From Burkholderiales bacterium (GTDB lineage: Bacteria > Pseudomonadota > Gammaproteobacteria > Burkholderiales > Burkholderiaceae), in NCBI GenBank assembly GCA_026225235.1, contig JAMFSK010000024.1:56569-120568 (forward strand): DNA of 64,000 nucleotides, given 5' to 3'. Positions 1 to 9,349 of the stretch are shown here, in pieces. The notes beneath the pieces were generated by a model. The model ran no database searches and was not told the origin of the DNA. It was given only the letters and a program-made list of their open reading frames with translations. Every line of letters starts with the position of its first letter. Position 1 is the stretch's first letter. The position numbers and the translations under genes were made by a program.

Positions 1-315
1 CTCAGCGTCGGTCTGCTCTTGCTGGGTCGCCTGTTGCGGCGGCGTGCGCGCGCTCATCATGTTCATCGCCATCATCAGCATGATGATGCCGCCGCCCACC
101 TGCAACGAACCGATCGAGATACCGAAGAATGCGATCGTGCGTTCGCCGATAGTCGCCGCGAAGCCGATCACGAACACCACCGCGACCGATGCGATCCGCA
201 CAGTCCGGTGGGTTTCGGCACGGGACTGCTGGGCCGTGAGGCTTAAAAAAATCGGAATCGCGCCGATCGGGTTGATCAGCGCAAGCAAAGAGATAAACGA
301 CTTGAGTAAGTCCAT
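1..315 (-). CDS. MarC-family integral membrane protein, N-terminal 105 residues (cut by window edge)
   Basis: The reverse strand reads MDLLKSFISLLALINPIGAI from an ATG at 315 and stays open to base 1, so the 3' end lies outside the window. Two or three hydrophobic segments and the LINPIGA motif are typical of the MarC/UPF0056 family of about 200-residue inner-membrane proteins. Their transported substrate is not firmly established, and the old multiple-antibiotic-resistance link is disputed. It lies 218 bp downstream of hisB on the same strand; in Burkholderia a marC homologue commonly sits between hisB and hisH inside the histidine cluster, which supports the call. The residues nearest the edge are a Q/T-rich hydrophilic loop. 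Confidence 0.85.
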   Translation of the reverse strand, partial: MDLLKSFISLLALINPIGAIPIFLSLTAQQSRAETHRTVRIASVAVVFVIGFAATIGERTIAFFGISIGSLQVGGGIIMLMMAMNMMSARTPPQQATQQEQTDAE

Positions 316-533
316 TGCGCGGTCGGGTCAGCGTCTCGGTGGCGTCTGGCGTATCGGTGGCGTTCAGGCGCAGTGTCGCACGCAGCGCGGTACAACTCAG
401 TGCGCGCGGCGGCAACACGCCGCACCTGGTGCCCGGACTACGTTCGCCGACATCCATCGGCAAACGCGCTCTCGGTCCTGCCCATCGTGCTCTCAGTCAT
501 GCATGTGCGGTACGGCGATAGGCCGGACCGGAC

Positions 534-1127
534 TCAACCTACGAGGTTGCCCTTGGTCGACGGCACCTGCCCGGCAGCGCGCTCATCGAACTCGACCGCC
601 ATGCGCAATGCCCGGCCAAAGGCCTTGAAGGCGGTCTCGACCTGATGGTGCGCGTTGATGCCGCGCAGATTGTCGATATGCAAGGTGGCCGCTGCGTGAT
701 TGACGAAGCCGCGGAAGAACTCGATCGTCAGGTCGACGTCGAAGGTGCCGATCCGGGCGCGCGTAAAAGGAATGTGGAATTCGAGACCCGGCCGGCCCGA
801 GAGGTCGATCACGACCCGCGTGAGCGCCTCGTCGAGCGGCACATAGGCATGCCCGTAGCGACGCACGCCCTTCTTGTCGCCGAGCGCCTGCGCGACGGCC
901 TGACCCAGCGTGATACCAACGTCTTCGACCGTATGGTGGTCGTCGATCTGAAGATCCCCGTGCGCTTCGACTTCGAGGTCGACCATGCCATGACGGGCGA
1001 TCTGGTCGAGCATGTGATCAAGGAACGGCACGCCCGTGGCGAGCTTCTGCACGCCGGTGCCGTCGAGGTTGATCTTCACACGGATCTGCGTTTCGCTGGT
1101 ATTGCGAACGACTTCCGCTGTACGCAT
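534..1127 (-). CDS. hisB: Imidazoleglycerol-phosphate dehydratase
   Basis: HisB dehydrates imidazoleglycerol phosphate to imidazoleacetol phosphate in cytosolic histidine synthesis. The 197-residue protein is the monofunctional form, with no histidinol-phosphatase domain. Metal-binding motifs typical of the family are visible: FLDHML near residue 36, IDDHHTVED near residue 61, [12 protein letters not shown] near residue 140 and INAHHQVE near residue 158. The ATG at 1127 is preceded by AGGAAAG. It follows hisC on the same strand with a 35 bp gap and is followed by marC, so it belongs to the hisG-D-C-B cotranscribed block. Confidence 0.97.
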   Translation of the reverse strand: MRTAEVVRNTSETQIRVKINLDGTGVQKLATGVPFLDHMLDQIARHGMVDLEVEAHGDLQIDDHHTVEDVGITLGQAVAQALGDKKGVRRYGHAYVPLDEALTRVVIDLSGRPGLEFHIPFTRARIGTFDVDLTIEFFRGFVNHAAATLHIDNLRGINAHHQVETAFKAFGRALRMAVEFDERAAGQVPSTKGNLVG

Positions 1128-1162
1128 GGGTCTTTCCTGACTCGGGGTGGGGGACGGCGGCC

Positions 1163-2239
1163 TCAGGCCTGGAGCGCGACGGTCAATGCAGCAAGCATCT
1201 GCGCATTCTCTTCAGGGGTACCGACCGTCAGGCGCAGGCAATTGGCGAGTTGTGGGTGCATTTTACTCACGTTTTTCACCAGCACCCGCTTGGTCAGCAG
1301 GGTTTCGAACACACCTGGCGCATCGGCGACACGCGTGAGCACGAAATTGCCCGCTGCCGGAAACAGTTCGATACCGGGCAGCGTACGCAGCGCGACGATC
1401 AGCTTCTCGCGTTCGGCGCGCAGGACGGCTGCCTGGGCATCGAGCACCTCGAGGTGGTCGAGCAGAAACTCGACGGTGGCCTGGGTCAGCACGTTGACGT
1501 TGTACGGCGGCCGCACTTTGTCGAGCTCGGCGATCCAGTCGGGGCTGCCCGCCAGATACCCGAGGCGGACCCCCGCGAGGCCGAGCTTCGAAACCGTGCG
1601 CATCACCACGACATTGTCGAACTCGGGCAGACGCGACATCCAGCTGCGTTGCGCGAACGGGAAATACGCTTCGTCGATCACGATCAGCGAGTCCCGCGCG
1701 GCGGCGATCACCTGTTCCATCGCGGCTTCGTCGAACAGGTTGCCGGTCGGGTTGTTCGGGTAGGCGAGGTAGATCAGGGCGGGTTTGTGTTGCGCGATGG
1801 CAGCCAGCATCAGATCGACATCGAGCGCAAAATCCCGCCCGAGCGGCACACCGACAAAGCCGAGTTGCGCAAAACGCGCCGACAGCTCGTACATGACGAA
1901 GCCCGGCACCGGCGCCAGCGCAACGGCGCCGGGTTTGGCCAGCGCAAGCGAGATGATCGAGATCAACTCGTCGGAGCCGTTGCCGAGCAGCACGTCAAAG
2001 CCCGCGGGCACGTCCATGCGGCTACGCAGCTTGTCGATTAGCGCGGCCGGACGCGGCGCCGGATAGCGATTGAGCGCGACGGCGGCAAGGCGCTCGCCGA
2101 GTTGCGCAGCAAGCGCGGTCGGCAGCGGATACGGATTTTCCATCGCGTCGAGCTTGATCAGGCCGGACGCGTCGGCAACCGGGTAGCTCGTCATCGCAAG
2201 AATTTCGGGGCGGACGATCGTGTGCAGCGTGCGATTCAT
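1163..2239 (-). CDS. hisC: Histidinol-phosphate aminotransferase
   Basis: This is a fold-type I PLP aminotransferase that converts imidazoleacetol phosphate and glutamate to histidinol phosphate and 2-oxoglutarate. Evidence includes the [11 protein letters not shown] substrate-binding N-terminus, YPNNPTG, VIDEAYF, the PLP lysine in [14 protein letters not shown], and a final [10 protein letters not shown] segment with the Arg that binds the substrate phosphate. I take the ATG at 2239 (MNRTLH), giving 358 residues; an in-frame TTG lies four codons upstream and neither start has a strong ribosome-binding site. It lies between hisD and hisB. Confidence 0.96.
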   Translation of the reverse strand: MNRTLHTIVRPEILAMTSYPVADASGLIKLDAMENPYPLPTALAAQLGERLAAVALNRYPAPRPAALIDKLRSRMDVPAGFDVLLGNGSDELISIISLALAKPGAVALAPVPGFVMYELSARFAQLGFVGVPLGRDFALDVDLMLAAIAQHKPALIYLAYPNNPTGNLFDEAAMEQVIAAARDSLIVIDEAYFPFAQRSWMSRLPEFDNVVVMRTVSKLGLAGVRLGYLAGSPDWIAELDKVRPPYNVNVLTQATVEFLLDHLEVLDAQAAVLRAEREKLIVALRTLPGIELFPAAGNFVLTRVADAPGVFETLLTKRVLVKNVSKMHPQLANCLRLTVGTPEENAQMLAALTVALQA

Positions 2240-2339
2240 GTTGGCGTTCAACGCTTTTTTTAATGGGCTGCAAGAGGCGGATGCCGACGAGGCGGCGGTG
2301 CGACGGGTGCGGCTCAGCCGCGACCTTGTCCGCCCTGCG

Positions 2340-3653
2340 TTATTTCATCCGAAGTTCGGCACTGCGCGCATGCGCCTGCAAACCTTCACCATAGGCGAGT
2401 TCAGCGGCGATTTCGCCGAGGGTTTGCGCGCCTTCCTGACTGATTTCGATCATGCTCGAACGCTTGATGAAATCATAGACACCGAGCGGCGACGAAAACC
2501 GTGCGGTACGCGACGTCGGCAGTACGTGATTCGGGCCCGCGCAGTAGTCGCCAAGGCTTTCGCTGCTGAAGCGGCCGAGGAAGATCGCGCCCGCGTGGCG
2601 AATCAGTTGGCCCCAGGTCTGCGCGTCGAGCGCCGAGATCTCGAGGTGTTCAGGAGCAATGTCGTTGGCGATCGCGCACGCCTCAGCCATGTCGCGAACC
2701 TTGATGAACGCGCCGCGCCCTTCCAGCGACGCGCGGATCACATCGCGCCGCGGCATGTCGGGCAGCATCGCGTCAACCGCTTGTTGCACGCGGGCGAGAA
2801 AAGCGGCGTCCGGGCACAGCAAGATCGATTGCGCGAGCTCGTCGTGCTCGGCCTGCGAGAACAGATCCATCGCGACCCATTCGGGATCGGTCGTGCCGTC
2901 GCAGATCACGAGGATTTCAGAAGGGCCGGCGATCATGTCGATGCCCACCACGCCGAACACGCGACGCTTGGCCGCTGCCACGTACGCATTGCCGGGACCG
3001 ACGATCTTGTCGACGGCCGGCACGCTCGCCGTGCCGTAGGCCAGAGCGCCGACTGCCTGGGCGCCTCCCACCGTGAAGACGCGATCAACGCCCCCGATCA
3101 GCGCAGCCGCGAGCACGAGCTCGTTCTGCACGCCGTCGGGCGTCGGCACCACCATGATGATTTCCTTGACGCCCGCGACATTGGCGGGAATCGCATTCAT
3201 CAGCACGGACGAAGGATAGGCGGCCTTGCCGCCCGGCACATAGATGCCGACGCGATCGAGCGGATTGACCTTCTGCCCCAGCACCGTCCCGTCCGATTCG
3301 GTGTACTGCCAGCTATGGGTGCCGCACTCGAGCTTTTGCTTCTCGTGATAGGCGCGCACACGTGCGGCTGCGCATTCGAGCGCCGCACGACGCTTCGGCG
3401 CGAGGCCTTCGAGCGCCGCTTCGAGCCGCGCTCTTGGCATTTCGAGGGCGCTCATTGAAGCAGCATCGAGGCGGTCATAGCGCTTCGTATATTCGAGTAC
3501 GGCCTCGTCGCCGCGACGCTTCACGTCGGCGAGAATCTGCGCGACCGACGTTTCGATCGCCGCGTCCTCACTGGCCTCGAACGCAAGGACAGCCCGTAAG
3601 GCTGTCTTGAAGTTGGCCTGGCTGGAATCGAGTTGGCGAATCTTGATCGACAT
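2340..3653 (-). CDS. hisD: Histidinol dehydrogenase
   Basis: HisD is the zinc- and NAD-dependent enzyme that performs the last two oxidations from histidinol to histidine. The 437-residue length is normal. Recognisable blocks are [15 protein letters not shown], the family signature around [16 protein letters not shown], the AEHDELAQ region that supplies catalytic and zinc-binding residues, and [20 protein letters not shown] near the C-terminus. The ATG at 3653 has GGAAAGGA about 8 bp upstream. It lies 103 bp after hisG and 100 bp before hisC. Confidence 0.97.
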   Translation of the reverse strand: MSIKIRQLDSSQANFKTALRAVLAFEASEDAAIETSVAQILADVKRRGDEAVLEYTKRYDRLDAASMSALEMPRARLEAALEGLAPKRRAALECAAARVRAYHEKQKLECGTHSWQYTESDGTVLGQKVNPLDRVGIYVPGGKAAYPSSVLMNAIPANVAGVKEIIMVVPTPDGVQNELVLAAALIGGVDRVFTVGGAQAVGALAYGTASVPAVDKIVGPGNAYVAAAKRRVFGVVGIDMIAGPSEILVICDGTTDPEWVAMDLFSQAEHDELAQSILLCPDAAFLARVQQAVDAMLPDMPRRDVIRASLEGRGAFIKVRDMAEACAIANDIAPEHLEISALDAQTWGQLIRHAGAIFLGRFSSESLGDYCAGPNHVLPTSRTARFSSPLGVYDFIKRSSMIEISQEGAQTLGEIAAELAYGEGLQAHARSAELRMK

Positions 3654-3756
3654 CTGGTTGTCCTTTCCGATCGCCCGGCCACGCCGGCGCGTTCCTTCTG
3701 TGCCCTACTTCGATGGGTGACTTCCTCGCGAGCTCGCCGGGGTACGGCTGCCGTTG

Positions 3757-4428
3757 CTAGCTCGCCTGCGCGGCTGGCGCGACGGCGCGCTCGAACGCGT
3801 CGAGAATCGGCTTGAGCGCGTGGCGCTTGAGCTTGAGCGCCGCCTGGTTGACCACCAGTCGCGAACTGATTGCCATAATTTGCTCGACTTCAACGAGGTT
3901 GTTCGCGCGCAGCGTGCCGCCCGAACTCACCAAGTCGACAATCGCGTCGGCCAGGCCGACCAGCGGGGCCAGCTCCATCGACCCATACAGCTTGATCAGG
4001 TCGACGTGCACGCCTTTCGAGGCGAAGTGTTCGCGCGCGGTCTGTACATACTTGGTCGCCACCCGCAGGCGTGCGCCCTGGCGCACGGCGCTCGCGTAGT
4101 CGAAACCGCTCGAGACCGCCACCGACATCCGGCAGCAGGCGATATCGAGATCGAGCGGTTGGTAAAGCCCCCCACCGCCGTGCTCGAGCAGCACATCCTT
4201 GCCCGCCACGCCGAAATCGGCCGCGCCGTATTCGACATAGGTCGGCACGTCGGTCGCGCGCACGATGATCACGCGCAGATTCGGGTTCGTCGTCGGCAGA
4301 ATCAGCTTGCGCGACGTCTCCGGGTCTTCGGTGACCTCGATACCCGCGGCCGCGAGCAGCGGCAGCGTCTCGTCGAAAATGCGCCCCTTCGACAGCGCGA
4401 GAGTCAGCGGCGCCTGCGCTTGTGTCAT
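3757..4428 (-). CDS. hisG: ATP phosphoribosyltransferase, short form
   Basis: HisG catalyses the first committed step of histidine synthesis, joining ATP and PRPP. At 223 residues this is the short HisG type without the C-terminal regulatory domain; such enzymes need the HisRS-like partner HisZ, which is not encoded in this window. Visible motifs are [16 protein letters not shown] at the N-terminus, [14 protein letters not shown], and the PRPP-binding segment [20 protein letters not shown]. Its ATG overlaps the murA stop codon as ATGA, which implies translational coupling to the gene upstream. Confidence 0.96.
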   Translation of the reverse strand: MTQAQAPLTLALSKGRIFDETLPLLAAAGIEVTEDPETSRKLILPTTNPNLRVIIVRATDVPTYVEYGAADFGVAGKDVLLEHGGGGLYQPLDLDIACCRMSVAVSSGFDYASAVRQGARLRVATKYVQTAREHFASKGVHVDLIKLYGSMELAPLVGLADAIVDLVSSGGTLRANNLVEVEQIMAISSRLVVNQAALKLKRHALKPILDAFERAVAPAAQAS

Positions 4429-5903
4429 TGCACGAATCCCGTCGGCTTGTCGCCCGGCGTCACGTGCGGCGCCTGGATCCCACCCTTCTCCGCATGAGCG
4501 GGGTGGGCGCCATTGATGCCGTTCACACCGTTCACACCGTTGAAGCCATTAACTCCATTGGTGTGCGAGCCGTGTGATTCGTCATCCGACGAACGACCGC
4601 CCGCTCCTGCTTCGAGCGCTTCGGCTTCATCGACGTCAACCGCTGCCCGCTGCCCATCGATGCGGCGGACATCCGCACCGACCGCCGACAGCTTCGTTTC
4701 GACCCGGTCATAACCGCGGTCGAGGTGATAGATCCGGTCGATCAGTGTCTCGCCCGTTGCGACCAGGCCTGCGATCACGAGGCTCGCCGATGCGCGCAAG
4801 TCGGTCGCCATGACCTTCGCGCCCGACAGCCGTTCGACCCCCGCGACCAGCGCGGTATGTCCGTCGATCGTGATGTTCGCGCCGAGCCGGTTGAGCTCCT
4901 GCACGTGCATGAAACGGTTTTCGAAAATCGTCTCGACGACACGCGAGGCGCCGTCCGCGATGCTGTTGAGCGCCATGAACTGCGCCTGCATGTCCGTCGG
5001 AAACGACGGATATTCCGAAGTCCGGAAGCTCACAGCCGTCGGCCGGCGCGTCATCTTCACGCGAATCGTGTCGTCGCCGCACAGCAGTTCGACACCGGCT
5101 TCACGCAGCTTGTCGAGTACCGCATCGAGTTGCCCCGGCTTGACGTTGCGCAGCGTCACATCACCGCCTGCCGCCGCCACCGCGCACAGGAAGGTGCCCG
5201 CTTCGATACGGTCGGGGATCACGCGATGGCTGGCGCCATGCAGGCGTTCGACGCCCTGCACGACGAGCCGGTTCGTGCCGATGCCTTCGATCTTCGCGCC
5301 CATCGAAACCAGCAGATGCGCGAGGTCGGTCACTTCGGGTTCGCGTGCGGCGTTCTCGAGCACCGTCTCGCCCTCGGCGAGCGTCGCGGCCATCAGCAAG
5401 TTCTCGGTGCCGGTCACCGTGATCATGTCCGTCACGATCACATTGCCCTTGAGGCGCTTGACCCGCGCTTCGATAAAGCCGTGCTCGATCGAAATCTCGG
5501 CGCCCATCGCCTGCAGCCCCTTGATGTGCTGGTCGACCGGCCGTGCGCCGATCGCGCAGCCGCCGGGCAGCGACACCTTCGCATAGCCGAAGCGCGCCAG
5601 TAGCGGGCCCAGCACGAGGATCGAGGCGCGCATCGTCTTGACGAGCTCATACGGCGCGACCGGGTTGTCGACCTGGCTGCCGTCGAGCGTCACTTCATGA
5701 CCGTCCATCGTCGCGCGCACGCCCATCTGGCTGAGCAGCTTGAGGATCGTTCGCACGTCCTGCAAGTTCGGCACGTTCGACAGGGCCACCGTGTCGGCCG
5801 TTAACAAGCTTGCGCAGAGAATCGGCAGCGCCGCGTTCTTTGCACCCGAGACGGTGATCTCGCCGGAAAGTCGGCGACCGCCCTGAATCACGAGTTTGTC
5901 CAT
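4425..5903 (-). CDS. murA: UDP-N-acetylglucosamine 1-carboxyvinyltransferase with repetitive C-terminal tail
   Basis: MurA transfers enolpyruvate from PEP to UDP-GlcNAc, the first committed step of peptidoglycan synthesis. The start is the ATG at 5903 ([16 protein letters not shown]), which matches the family N-terminus; the reading frame is open further upstream but that stretch looks non-coding. The fosfomycin-target cysteine is present as Cys116 in [17 protein letters not shown]. The enzyme fold ends near residue 421, where E. coli MurA ends. About 71 extra residues follow, acidic/Gly-rich and then a perfect three-residue repeat of six Asn-Gly pairs at residues 449-465. The stop overlaps the hisG start. 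Confidence 0.96.
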   Translation of the reverse strand: MDKLVIQGGRRLSGEITVSGAKNAALPILCASLLTADTVALSNVPNLQDVRTILKLLSQMGVRATMDGHEVTLDGSQVDNPVAPYELVKTMRASILVLGPLLARFGYAKVSLPGGCAIGARPVDQHIKGLQAMGAEISIEHGFIEARVKRLKGNVIVTDMITVTGTENLLMAATLAEGETVLENAAREPEVTDLAHLLVSMGAKIEGIGTNRLVVQGVERLHGASHRVIPDRIEAGTFLCAVAAAGGDVTLRNVKPGQLDAVLDKLREAGVELLCGDDTIRVKMTRRPTAVSFRTSEYPSFPTDMQAQFMALNSIADGASRVVETIFENRFMHVQELNRLGANITIDGHTALVAGVERLSGAKVMATDLRASASLVIAGLVATGETLIDRIYHLDRGYDRVETKLSAVGADVRRIDGQRAAVDVDEAEALEAGAGGRSSDDESHGSHTNGVNGFNGVNGVNGINGAHPAHAEKGGIQAPHVTPGDKPTGFVQ

Positions 5904-6112
5904 GATTTCCTTCGTGGACGAATGGTTCTGAAAGATGCCGGCTTGTTGCGTGCCGCCGGCTCTGCCGCTTGCTTCGTTGCCTGCGTCCTGACTCATTTCT
6001 TTGCTTCGCAAAACCGTTCCCAAATTACTGCTGGTTCGACTGCCGGCACGGTCATGCCTCATCCATCGCGAGGCCCCGGGTATCGGGAAACCGCCGCCGG
6101 TCAGTATGTGCT

Positions 6113-6355
6113 TTATGAGGCCTTGCGCCACTCGTCGGGCGTGAGCGTCTTCATGCTGAGCGCGTGGATTTCTTCCTTCATGCGATCACCGAGGGCCGCG
6201 TAGACCAACTGATGTCGCTGGATCGGGCGCTTGCCGTCGAACGCATCGCTGACGATGGTCGCGTAGAAATGCTGGCCATCGCCCTCGACTGCGAGATGTT
6301 CGCAGGCGAGGCCCGAGGCGATGTATTGCTTGATGTCTTCCGGGGTCGGCAACAT
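6113..6355 (-). CDS. BolA-family protein (IbaG/YrbA-like)
   Basis: This small 80-residue protein has the BolA/KH-like fold signature: [20 protein letters not shown] followed by [21 protein letters not shown]. BolA-family proteins bind Fe-S clusters together with monothiol glutaredoxins, using an invariant His (in RHQLVY) and here a Cys in GLACEH. The ATG at 6355 is preferred over an upstream extension that overlaps the permease gene. It sits 11 bp after the ABC permease and upstream of murA, an arrangement also seen around E. coli ibaG (formerly yrbA) and murA, which supports IbaG rather than BolA proper. Confidence 0.9.
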   Translation of the reverse strand: MLPTPEDIKQYIASGLACEHLAVEGDGQHFYATIVSDAFDGKRPIQRHQLVYAALGDRMKEEIHALSMKTLTPDEWRKAS

Positions 6356-6366
6356 GGAGAATCCTT

Positions 6367-7122
6367 TCAATAGCGCAGCTTGTAGCCGCGCTTGAGCATC
6401 GACACGGCAAACGCGGCGACGATGATCAAAAAGCCGCCGACGATCGCGAGACTCAGCCACGGGTCAACATCGGCTACACCAAAGAAGCCGTAGCGGAACC
6501 CGTCGATCATGTAGAAAAACGGGTTCAGTTGCGAGATCGCGCGCCAGGTCGGCGGCAGGGAATGGGTTGAATAGAACACGCCCGACAGAAAAGTCAGCGG
6601 CATGATCAGGAAATTCTGGAACGTCGCGAGCTGGTCGAACTTCTGCGCCCAGATCCCCGCGACCAGGCCAAGCGTGGCCAACAAGGCAGCGCCAAGCGCG
6701 CCGAACGCGATGATGAACAGCGGCGCGGCGAACGTGATCGGCACAAACCAGATCGTCACGATAAATACGCCGAAGCCGACTGCGATGCCGCGCACGGTCG
6801 CCGCGAGCACGTAGGCCGAGAACATCTCCCAGTGCGAAAGCGGCGTGAGCAACACGAAGACGAGGTTGCCGGTGATCTTCGACTGGATCAGCGACGACGA
6901 CGAATTCGCGAACGCGTTTTGCAGCACGCTCATCATCACGAGACCCGGGATCAGGAAGCTCGTGTACATCACGCCCGGGTAGACATTCACATGCGTCTGC
7001 AAGGCATGGCCGAAGATGGCCAGATAGAGCAGCGCCGTCACGATCGGGGCGGCGACGGTCTGGAACGCGACTTTCCAGAAACGCAGGATTTCCTTGTAAA
7101 ACAGCGTCTGGAAACCGCTCAT
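6367..7122 (-). CDS. ABC-2 type transporter permease (YadH-like)
   Basis: This 251-residue inner-membrane permease has about six hydrophobic segments, of the ABC-2 type seen in YadH and NodJ exporters. The N-terminus MSGFQTLFYKEILRFWKVAF and the block LTPLSHWEMFSAYVLAATVRG are characteristic. It starts 4 bp inside the upstream ATPase gene, so the two are translationally coupled and presumably form a 2+2 exporter. The substrate is unknown; the neighbouring murA, bolA-type and mla genes suggest an envelope role, but that is inference. Confidence 0.9.
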   Translation of the reverse strand: MSGFQTLFYKEILRFWKVAFQTVAAPIVTALLYLAIFGHALQTHVNVYPGVMYTSFLIPGLVMMSVLQNAFANSSSSLIQSKITGNLVFVLLTPLSHWEMFSAYVLAATVRGIAVGFGVFIVTIWFVPITFAAPLFIIAFGALGAALLATLGLVAGIWAQKFDQLATFQNFLIMPLTFLSGVFYSTHSLPPTWRAISQLNPFFYMIDGFRYGFFGVADVDPWLSLAIVGGFLIIVAAFAVSMLKRGYKLRY

Positions 7123-8045
7123 GCGAGGCCCTCCACCACGACGGGGTCATGCATGATCTGGACGAACACATCTTCGAGATCGGCCTTGCGGATCTCAATC
7201 TCTTCGAAGGTGCAGCCCGCCGCGCGACATTGCGCAAGAATCGATTCGACTTCGTCGTAGCTGTTCAGCCGCAGCAAGTGGTGCCGCGCATCGGCGGGAG
7301 GCACATCGGTCTCGAGCGCGCGCAGCTCGGGCGGCAGGACGCCGCTTGCGAAGCGCAGCGAAAGCTGCATCGCCGAGAATCGCCGCAGCAAGTCCTGGGT
7401 CGGTTCGAGCGCGACGATTTCACCGCGCCGTAGCATCGCAATGCGGGTGCAGAGTTGTTCGGCTTCTTCGAGATAGTGGGTGGTCAGTACGATCGTGTGA
7501 CCTTCGCGGTTCAGGCGGGAGATAAATTTCCAGAGGCCCTGGCGCAATTCGACGTCAACCCCTGCGGTCGGCTCGTCGAGCACGATGACCGGCGGCTTGT
7601 GCACGAGTGCCTGCGCGACGAGCACGCGGCGCTTCATGCCACCCGACAGCGCCCGTGTGTTCACGTCAGCTTTCTCGGTCAGGTCGAGGTTGGCCATGAT
7701 CTCGTCGATCCAGTCGTCGTTCTTGCGCAGCCCGTAGTAGCCAGACTGGATGCGCAGCGTCTCGCGCACGGTGAAGAACGGATCGAACACGAGTTCCTGC
7801 GGCACCACGCCAAGCGCGCGGCGCGCGGCCTGGAAGTCGGTGACGACATCGTGGCCCTGGACGAGGATATGCCCTTCGTCCGCGCGCGCGAGGCCCGCCA
7901 GGATACTGATCAGGGTGGTTTTGCCTGCACCGTTGGGGCCGAGCAGGCCAAAAAACTCGCCGGACTCGACACTCAGGTTCACGCCCTTGAGCGCTTGCAG
8001 CTCTTTATAGCGCTTCTTGACGTTACGTATTTCGATGGCTGACAT
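7119..8045 (-). CDS. ABC transporter ATP-binding protein (YadG-like)
   Basis: This is a cytoplasmic ATPase subunit of 308 residues. Walker A is GPNGAGKTTLIS, the signature is LSGGMKRRVLVAQAL, Walker B is VIVLDEPTAGVD and the switch His lies in VLTTHYLEEAE. The region after the ATPase domain (from about residue 220) is the extra C-terminal part common in drug/CcmA-type ATPases. It pairs with the overlapping permease gene downstream. A perfect TATAAT at 8126-8131 lies upstream, so this gene probably heads the ABC-bolA-murA-his transcription unit. Confidence 0.93.
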   Translation of the reverse strand: MSAIEIRNVKKRYKELQALKGVNLSVESGEFFGLLGPNGAGKTTLISILAGLARADEGHILVQGHDVVTDFQAARRALGVVPQELVFDPFFTVRETLRIQSGYYGLRKNDDWIDEIMANLDLTEKADVNTRALSGGMKRRVLVAQALVHKPPVIVLDEPTAGVDVELRQGLWKFISRLNREGHTIVLTTHYLEEAEQLCTRIAMLRRGEIVALEPTQDLLRRFSAMQLSLRFASGVLPPELRALETDVPPADARHHLLRLNSYDEVESILAQCRAAGCTFEEIEIRKADLEDVFVQIMHDPVVVEGLA

Positions 8046-8125
8046 GACGACTCGCCGGCCCTACAGAGGCCGCGACAGGGGTGCCAGACGCGATGCGGGC
8101 GCCTTGGGGAAACGGAAAACGCTTG

Positions 8126-8131
8126 ATTATA
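8126..8131 (-). promoter_or_regulatory. Probable -10 box for the ABC-bolA-murA-his block
   Basis: The reverse strand carries a perfect TATAAT 80 bp upstream of the ABC ATPase start, in the 194 bp gap after mlaB. No convincing -35 hexamer is visible at the usual spacing, so this is a moderate call based on the -10 box and its position. Confidence 0.45.
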
Positions 8132-8239
8132 GGCGAAGTCGCGGCGCGCACCGGCCACCGGACAAACCCGTGCCATGCGATTCCCGGAAAACAACAGCGC
8201 AGACAGGGGCGCGCCGTCGGTCGCGCGCGCATCGCAGGT

Positions 8240-8530
8240 TCAGGCGGGAGCGCCAGCGTTGGCGTCCAGCAGCGAGCTCACGCCATAGGCCTCGGCCAGA
8301 CTGACCAGACCGGCGGGCAAGTGGCTGATCTGCAGTTCGACGCGCCGTGCGCGTGCCGCGCGACGCCAGGCCAGCAGGACGGCAAGGGCCGACGAATCGA
8401 AGCGCTCGAGCGGCGCGCAGTCTACACGCGTCGCGCCCGCCTCGATCCGCGCCAGCCCCGCTGCGAGCACGGCGGTCGCCGTGTCGAAGGTCAGCGTGCC
8501 GCCAGTTTCGAACATCGTCACAAGTGTCAT
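8240..8530 (-). CDS. mlaB: STAS-domain subunit of the Mla phospholipid transporter
   Basis: This 96-residue cytosolic protein is a single STAS domain. In MlaFEDB complexes the STAS subunit binds the MlaF ATPase and is needed for its stability and activity. The conserved STAS helix start is seen as RFDSSALAVLLAWRRAAR near residue 46. It is the last gene of mlaF-E-D-A-C-B, as expected for Burkholderia, and starts 81 bp after mlaC. Sequence conservation in this family is low, so the call leans on context as well as on the motif. Confidence 0.88.
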   Translation of the reverse strand: MTLVTMFETGGTLTFDTATAVLAAGLARIEAGATRVDCAPLERFDSSALAVLLAWRRAARARRVELQISHLPAGLVSLAEAYGVSSLLDANAGAPA

Positions 8531-8611
8531 CAGCCGAGCTCTGGAGTCGTCGAAGGCGCCGGGAAAACGGCGTTCACGCCGTGCCCCGGGTCAATGCCGC
8601 GAGCGCCACGC

Positions 8612-9238
8612 TCAGGACTGGCCGCCGTTGCTGGCATTGTGATGCGTGAGGAAATCGAGCAGGCCGTCGATCCCGCTTTGCGAGATCTTCTCGTTGAACT
8701 GCTGCTGGTAGGCCTGGATCAGCCACGCGCCGAGCACGTTAATGTCATAGATCTTCCAGCCACCCGGCGTCTTCTCGAGCCGGTAGTCGAGCTCGATAGC
8801 CTGGCCCTGGTTGATCACCTGGGTACGCACGACAGCATCGGTATCGGTCGCGCCGCGCATCGGCTGGAACTGCACCTGCTGGTCGCGGATCTGCGCGATC
8901 GCGCCCGAGTAGGTGCGGATCAGCAGGCGCTTGAACTGCTCGACAATCTGCTTTTGCTGATCAGGCGTCGCCTTGGGCCAGTTGCGGCCCATCGCAAGGC
9001 GCGTGGTGCGCTCGAAATCCGTGTAGGGAAGGATCTTGTCGTTGACGAGTTCCGTGATGTGATCGAGGTTGCCGGTTTGAATCCCGGTATCGCTCTTGGC
9101 GCTGGCCATCACTTCGGCGGTCAGGCCTTTGATCAGACCGTCGGGGGTACTGGCGTCAATCGCCTGAGCTTGTGCTTCGGCGACGCCGCCAAACGTCATC
9201 GCCAGCACCAACATCGAAATCCAGAAAGGCTTCTTCAT
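8612..9238 (-). CDS. mlaC: Periplasmic phospholipid-binding shuttle protein
   Basis: MlaC carries phospholipid between the outer-membrane MlaA complex and the inner-membrane MlaFEDB complex. The ATG at 9238 begins MKKPFWISMLVLAMTFGGVA, a signal peptide cleaved probably after AEAQAQA. The rest (208 residues in total) has the family pattern, including KILPYTDFERTTRLAMGRNW and WKIYDINVLGAWLIQAYQQQ. The reading frame is open upstream, but that extension precedes the signal peptide and is rejected. It is placed between mlaA and mlaB. Confidence 0.95.
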   Translation of the reverse strand: MKKPFWISMLVLAMTFGGVAEAQAQAIDASTPDGLIKGLTAEVMASAKSDTGIQTGNLDHITELVNDKILPYTDFERTTRLAMGRNWPKATPDQQKQIVEQFKRLLIRTYSGAIAQIRDQQVQFQPMRGATDTDAVVRTQVINQGQAIELDYRLEKTPGGWKIYDINVLGAWLIQAYQQQFNEKISQSGIDGLLDFLTHHNASNGGQS

Positions 9239-9349
9239 CGCAGGGTTCCCACAGTTTTTTTGGTCAGACTCGGGTGAAGCTTGGAGGCTGAGTCTCTCAT
9301 CGAGTTCAGCCCCCAGGGGTTGCAAGCTGTTCGAATACGTATCCGGGCG

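Noticed and set aside
645..1763. Long plus-strand open frame opposite hisB/hisC
   Set aside because: It is an opposite-strand shadow typical of high-GC DNA. The minus-strand hisB and hisC are certain and the shadow has an implausible Arg/His-rich composition.
5904..6131. Upstream extension of the murA reading frame
   Set aside because: The added residues have no family similarity, and the internal ATG at 5903 matches the conserved MurA N-terminus.
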